Shown in pieces: positions 61,356 to 64,000 of a DNA stretch of 64,000 nt (positions are counted from its first letter, which is position 1; every line of letters begins with the position of its first letter). The translations under genes and the position numbers were made by a program. The stretch spans positions 2,418,001-2,482,000 of the forward strand of contig NZ_CP015839.1 in the NCBI RefSeq assembly GCF_001651805.1. The letters run 5' to 3'. The notes below the pieces were generated by a model that was given only the letters and a program-made list of their open reading frames with translations, searched no databases and was not told where the DNA came from. Source of the stretch: Marinobacterium aestuarii. Lineage in GTDB: Bacteria; Pseudomonadota; Gammaproteobacteria; Pseudomonadales; Balneatricaceae.

Positions 61356-62129
61356 CTAAACCGACAAGAATGAACTGAGGAAGGCGCGGGTACGTTCATG
61401 CTCCGGCTGGGTAAAAATCTGTTCAGGCGGGCCTTCTTCGATCACCTTCCCGGCATCGAAAAAACACACTCGATCGCTGATTTCCCGGGCGAAGTACATC
61501 TCGTGGGTCACCAGGATCATGGTAAAGGCATCGTCGGCGGCCAGCTTGCGGATGACTTCGAGTACTTCGTCGACCAGCTCCGGGTCCAGTGCCGAGGTGA
61601 TTTCGTCCAGCAACAGTATGCTCGGCTTCATTGCCAGCGCGCGGGCGATGCCAACACGCTGCTTCTGGCCACCGGAGAGTTCGCTCGGGTAGGCGTCGGT
61701 TTTGTCCTCCAGCCCGACCAGGCGAAGCAGCTCCAGGGCCTGGGCCCTGGCAGTCTCCTTTGACTGCCCCAGTACATGCATCGGGGCTTCGGTAATATTG
61801 CGCAGCACTGTCATGTGGGGAAACAGGTTGAAGTGCTGGAACACCATGCCGAGCTGGCCGCGCATGCGGTGCAGATGGCGCTCACTGGCCGTTTTCCAGG
61901 CGCCATTTTTCTGCATGTGCCACAGCGACTCGCCCTGCACTCGAACCTGGCCGGCGTCTATGGTCTCCAGTGTCATGAGGATACGCAGCAAGGTGGATTT
62001 ACCGGACCCGCTGGAGCCGATAATAGACACTATCTCATTCTGTCTGATTTTCAGATTGAAGTTTTCAAACAGCAGGTTGTCACCAAAGCGCTTGGTGACA
62101 TTGTCAAATTCGATGGCATAGTCACTCAT
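61356..62129 (-). CDS. ehuA: Ectoine/hydroxyectoine ABC transporter ATP-binding protein
   Basis: 257 residues. Walker A SIIGSSGSGKSTLLRILM, signature LSGGQKQRVGIARALA, Walker B SILLLDEITSALDPE, and a 20-residue insertion (LWHMQKNGAWKTASERHLHRMR) after the first strand typical of EhuA among polar-amino-acid ABC ATPases. ATG overlaps the stop of ehuD (ATGA). The gene energises uptake of ectoine-type compatible solutes, which act as osmoprotectants or carbon sources. Alternative: another amino-acid importer of the same family. Confidence 0.82.
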   Translation of the reverse strand: MSDYAIEFDNVTKRFGDNLLFENFNLKIRQNEIVSIIGSSGSGKSTLLRILMTLETIDAGQVRVQGESLWHMQKNGAWKTASERHLHRMRGQLGMVFQHFNLFPHMTVLRNITEAPMHVLGQSKETARAQALELLRLVGLEDKTDAYPSELSGGQKQRVGIARALAMKPSILLLDEITSALDPELVDEVLEVIRKLAADDAFTMILVTHEMYFAREISDRVCFFDAGKVIEEGPPEQIFTQPEHERTRAFLSSFLSV

Positions 62130-62803
62130 GAGAGGGTAAATCCTTCTTTCGGAAAGCGGCGTTCGGCCAGGCGAATACCGGAACTCGCCACGAGGCTCAG
62201 CACCAGATAGATCAGGCCCACCAGGGTAAAGGGTTCGAGGTAGCGGAAGTTCTCTGACCCCATGATTTTGGCCAGCTGCAGCATCTCCAGCAGGGTAATG
62301 GCCGACAATTGCGGCGTTTCCTTGAACATGGCAATGATGTAATTGCCACTGGCCGGAATCATCGAACGCAATGCCTGGGGCAGAATCACATCCCGGTAGG
62401 TTCTATAGGGTGACAGGTTGAGCGCGATAGAGGCTTCCCACTGACCCTTTTCGACACCGTCGATGCCGCTGCGAAAAACCTCCGACAGGTAGGCACCGTA
62501 GTGCATGCCCAGCGCTATCACACCGGTGACCATCGGTGACATATTCAGTCCCCATTCCGGGGCCACGTAATAAAGAAAGTAGATTTGTACCAGCAGCGGC
62601 GTACTGCGTACGAACTCCATCCACCAGTAGGCACTGTAGGACACCGCTTTGAAGCGGCTGCGCCGCAGCAGCGCCAGTACCAGGCCCAGGATAATGGCCA
62701 GCATGCTGCCCAGCAGGGTCGCCTGCAGTGTGATCAGGCAGGCGTCGAGCAGCAGTGGCAGCACTTCCCAGGCAAACGCCCAGTCCCAGTCAAACTCTAT
62801 CAA
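62126..62803 (-). CDS. ehuD: Ectoine/hydroxyectoine ABC transporter permease EhuD
   Basis: 225 residues with five or six helices of the HisM/GlnP type: LPLLLDACLITLQATLLGSMLAIILGLVLALL, STPLLVQIYFLYYVAPEWGLNMSPMVTGVIALGMHYGAYLSEVFRSGIDGVEKGQWEAS. The EAA-like cytoplasmic loop is LSPYRTYRDVILPQALRSMIPASGN. 55 bases after ehuC. With EhuC it forms the membrane pore. Confidence 0.83.
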   Translation of the reverse strand: MIEFDWDWAFAWEVLPLLLDACLITLQATLLGSMLAIILGLVLALLRRSRFKAVSYSAYWWMEFVRSTPLLVQIYFLYYVAPEWGLNMSPMVTGVIALGMHYGAYLSEVFRSGIDGVEKGQWEASIALNLSPYRTYRDVILPQALRSMIPASGNYIIAMFKETPQLSAITLLEMLQLAKIMGSENFRYLEPFTLVGLIYLVLSLVASSGIRLAERRFPKEGFTLS

Positions 62804-62858
62804 AACAGAACCTCCGTGCTCTGTGCGCGGTCAACGATGCTCAGGTGACGTCGTCTGA

Positions 62859-63518
62859 TCATGTCAGCCCCCCACGATCCATGCCTTTGCCCAGGCGCTT
62901 TTCCAGCGCGCGCAGGCCCAGGTTCAACGCCTGTGCCATCACGAAATAGAACACCAGCACCAGGCCGAAGATCTGCTCGACCTGCAGTGTCATGTCGGCC
63001 AGTGATTTGGCCCGGTAGGTCAGGTCGGCGATAGTGATCAGGCTGACCAGCGAGGTGGCCTTGACCAGTTCGATCGCCAGGTTGCCAAAGGGCGGCATCA
63101 TGCCGACGAGGGCCTGGGGCATGATGATGCGCCACAGACGCTGGCGCGGCCTAAAGTTGAGCGCAATGGCCGCCTCTGTCTGGCCTTTGTCGACCGACAG
63201 CAGGCCACCGCGCACCACCTCTGCACCGTAGGCGCCTATATTGAGTCCCAGGGCTACGACACCGGCGGTGACGGCATCGATACTGAGGCCAAACAGGGGC
63301 AGTACAAAGTAGATCCAGTAGAGCTGGATCAGGGCCGAGGTGCCGCGGACAAATTCTATATAGACGATGGCGAGCCAGCTCAGTGAGCGGCGCTTACTCA
63401 AGCGCATCAGGCCGGCGGCAAATGCCATCAGGGTCGCCAGCGGCAGCGCCATGACCACGATTTTCATCGTGATGACGGCACCGCTCATCAAGGCGGCCAG
63501 TATTTCGGAAACAGGCAT
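62859..63518 (-). CDS. ehuC: Ectoine/hydroxyectoine ABC transporter permease EhuC
   Basis: 219 residues, start ATG 63518 with AAGGAA upstream. Helices and motif as in EhuC: VIYIEFVRGTSALIQLYWIYFVLPLFGLSIDAVTAGVVALGLNIGAYGAEVVRGGLLSVDKGQTEAAIALNF then the EAA-like loop RPRQRLWRIIMPQALVGMMPPFGNLAIE. 252 bases downstream of the ehuB stop, with a hairpin in between. Confidence 0.84.
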   Translation of the reverse strand: MPVSEILAALMSGAVITMKIVVMALPLATLMAFAAGLMRLSKRRSLSWLAIVYIEFVRGTSALIQLYWIYFVLPLFGLSIDAVTAGVVALGLNIGAYGAEVVRGGLLSVDKGQTEAAIALNFRPRQRLWRIIMPQALVGMMPPFGNLAIELVKATSLVSLITIADLTYRAKSLADMTLQVEQIFGLVLVFYFVMAQALNLGLRALEKRLGKGMDRGGLT

Positions 63519-63674
63519 CGGTGGTGTTCCTTAGCAGACATGGCCTGGCTTTGTGCGCCGAAGAGCCCTTTTATAGCGGTGCAACGCGCTAGGGAGTGGG
63601 CTATCAGGGTTCCGGCAGCGGGGCCGTGAATGAACCTGTTGCTAAGCCTGTCCGTTGCAATACGTGCCAAGAGT

Positions 63675-63695
63675 AGCGCCCCTTAAAGGGGCGCT
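63675..63695 (-). terminator. Intra-operon hairpin between ehuB and ehuC
   Basis: AGCGCCCC / GGGGCGCT with TTAAA loop, no U run on the minus strand. Such hairpins often stabilise the binding-protein message and lower downstream permease expression. Confidence 0.55.
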
Positions 63696-63770
63696 CTGTC
63701 TGCAAGCGGTTGACGGGCTGCTGGCTAGTTGCCGTTAGCTGCGCTAAGTGCCAAGGGGCCTGCGGGCCAT

Positions 63771-64000
63771 TCAGGGCTGGCACAGCTGTGCGGTGGTGAC
63801 ATCACCCGGCAGGGTATGGGCGCCAAAACCGTAGGGTTCCACCAGGGCCAGATGCTCTTCACTGCCGATAAAGGCGGCCAGTTGCGTGTTGAAAGCGTCG
63901 CGCAGGCCTTCGTCACCGCGGCGGAAACCAAAGCCGCCGTAGCCATTGACCTTGTCGCCGTCGATGACCAGATCCTCGAAGGGTTGGGCCAGTTCTACGG
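63771..64000 (-). CDS. ehuB: Ectoine/hydroxyectoine-binding protein, C-terminal part
   Basis: 76 complete codons ending at TGA 63773-63771; the gene begins beyond the window's right edge. The frame reads VELAQPFEDLVIDGDKVNGYGGFGFRRGDEGLRDAFNTQLAAFIGSEEHLALVEPYGFGAHTLPGDVTTAQLCQP, the conserved end of EhuB-type binding proteins (GGFGFR, LRDAFN, GSEEHLALV, LPGDVTTAQLC). It is periplasmic and gives the Ehu importer its specificity. The aromatic ectoine-binding residues lie in the missing part. Confidence 0.8.
   Translation of the reverse strand, partial: VELAQPFEDLVIDGDKVNGYGGFGFRRGDEGLRDAFNTQLAAFIGSEEHLALVEPYGFGAHTLPGDVTTAQLCQP

Overview
The window is GC-rich bacterial chromosome with densely packed genes. 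It reads as a free-living, probably marine or saline gammaproteobacterium, with Oceanospirillales/Marinobacterium-like as my best guess. The basis is the SlyD type, the NosP/NahK/ErbR signalling set otherwise known from Pseudomonas and relatives, two TRAP transporters, a bacterial voltage-gated sodium channel, an ectoine-type (Ehu) importer and a phosphonate mineralisation cluster. The taxonomic call is inference. No rRNA, tRNA, CRISPR array, prophage or complete insertion sequence was found.

Layout. 1-387: 5' part of hmgA. 0.8-15.3 kb: housekeeping and signalling genes: a CPA1 antiporter with a cyclic-nucleotide-binding tail, two small CxxC proteins, endonuclease I, slyD, a CHASE-GGDEF-EAL protein, a MoxR/DUF58/TgpA transglutaminase operon, a uracil-DNA-glycosylase-family protein and a YgjP-type metalloprotease. 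A 161-bp MITE-like element lies at 6026-6186 and a 7-bp tandem repeat at 15372-15462. 15.4-19.8 kb: a LysR gene divergent from a flavin-oxidoreductase-like gene, a DUF1348 protein and a porin. 20.0-30.9 kb: a nitric-oxide/PQQ signalling block: nosP-nahK, the ErbR/AgmR response regulator, a PQQ-associated CXXCW protein and a translationally coupled four-gene PQQ-associated ABC transporter. Three copies of a TACTNAAGTA-type site lie upstream of nosP, the CXXCW gene and the ABC operon.

32.2-42.3 kb: phosphonate block. PhnW, PhnY and PhnA form the full route 2-aminoethylphosphonate -> phosphonoacetaldehyde -> phosphonoacetate -> acetate + phosphate. It comes with a LysR regulator, an alkaline-phosphatase-superfamily protein, a GntR regulator, an EamA permease and a FAD amine oxidoreductase whose promoter holds a 30-bp perfect palindrome. 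A shared 17-mer lies upstream of phnW and phnA. phnW and phnY each have a duplicated copy of their own 3' end just past the stop codon.

42.6-51.8 kb: an OPA-family permease, RidA, a three-component opine/hydroxyproline-type dehydrogenase and a TRAP transporter with an OccR-like LysR regulator. A shared 12-mer upstream of both the permease and the TRAP operon suggests one regulon. 51.9-59.5 kb: a second catabolic block: TRAP transporter, aldo/keto reductase, GntR regulator, Gfo/Idh/MocA dehydrogenase and a TauD-like dioxygenase. Four copies of a 20-bp motif lie in its promoters. The substrate is unknown, and this is the best candidate for an undescribed pathway. 59.6-64 kb: a DUF1232 protein, an RcnR/DmeR-type nickel/cobalt sensor beside a dmeF exporter broken by an internal deletion, and ehuB(partial)-ehuC-ehuD-ehuA.

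All annotation was done by eye. Domain and family names come from recognition of motifs, not from searches.
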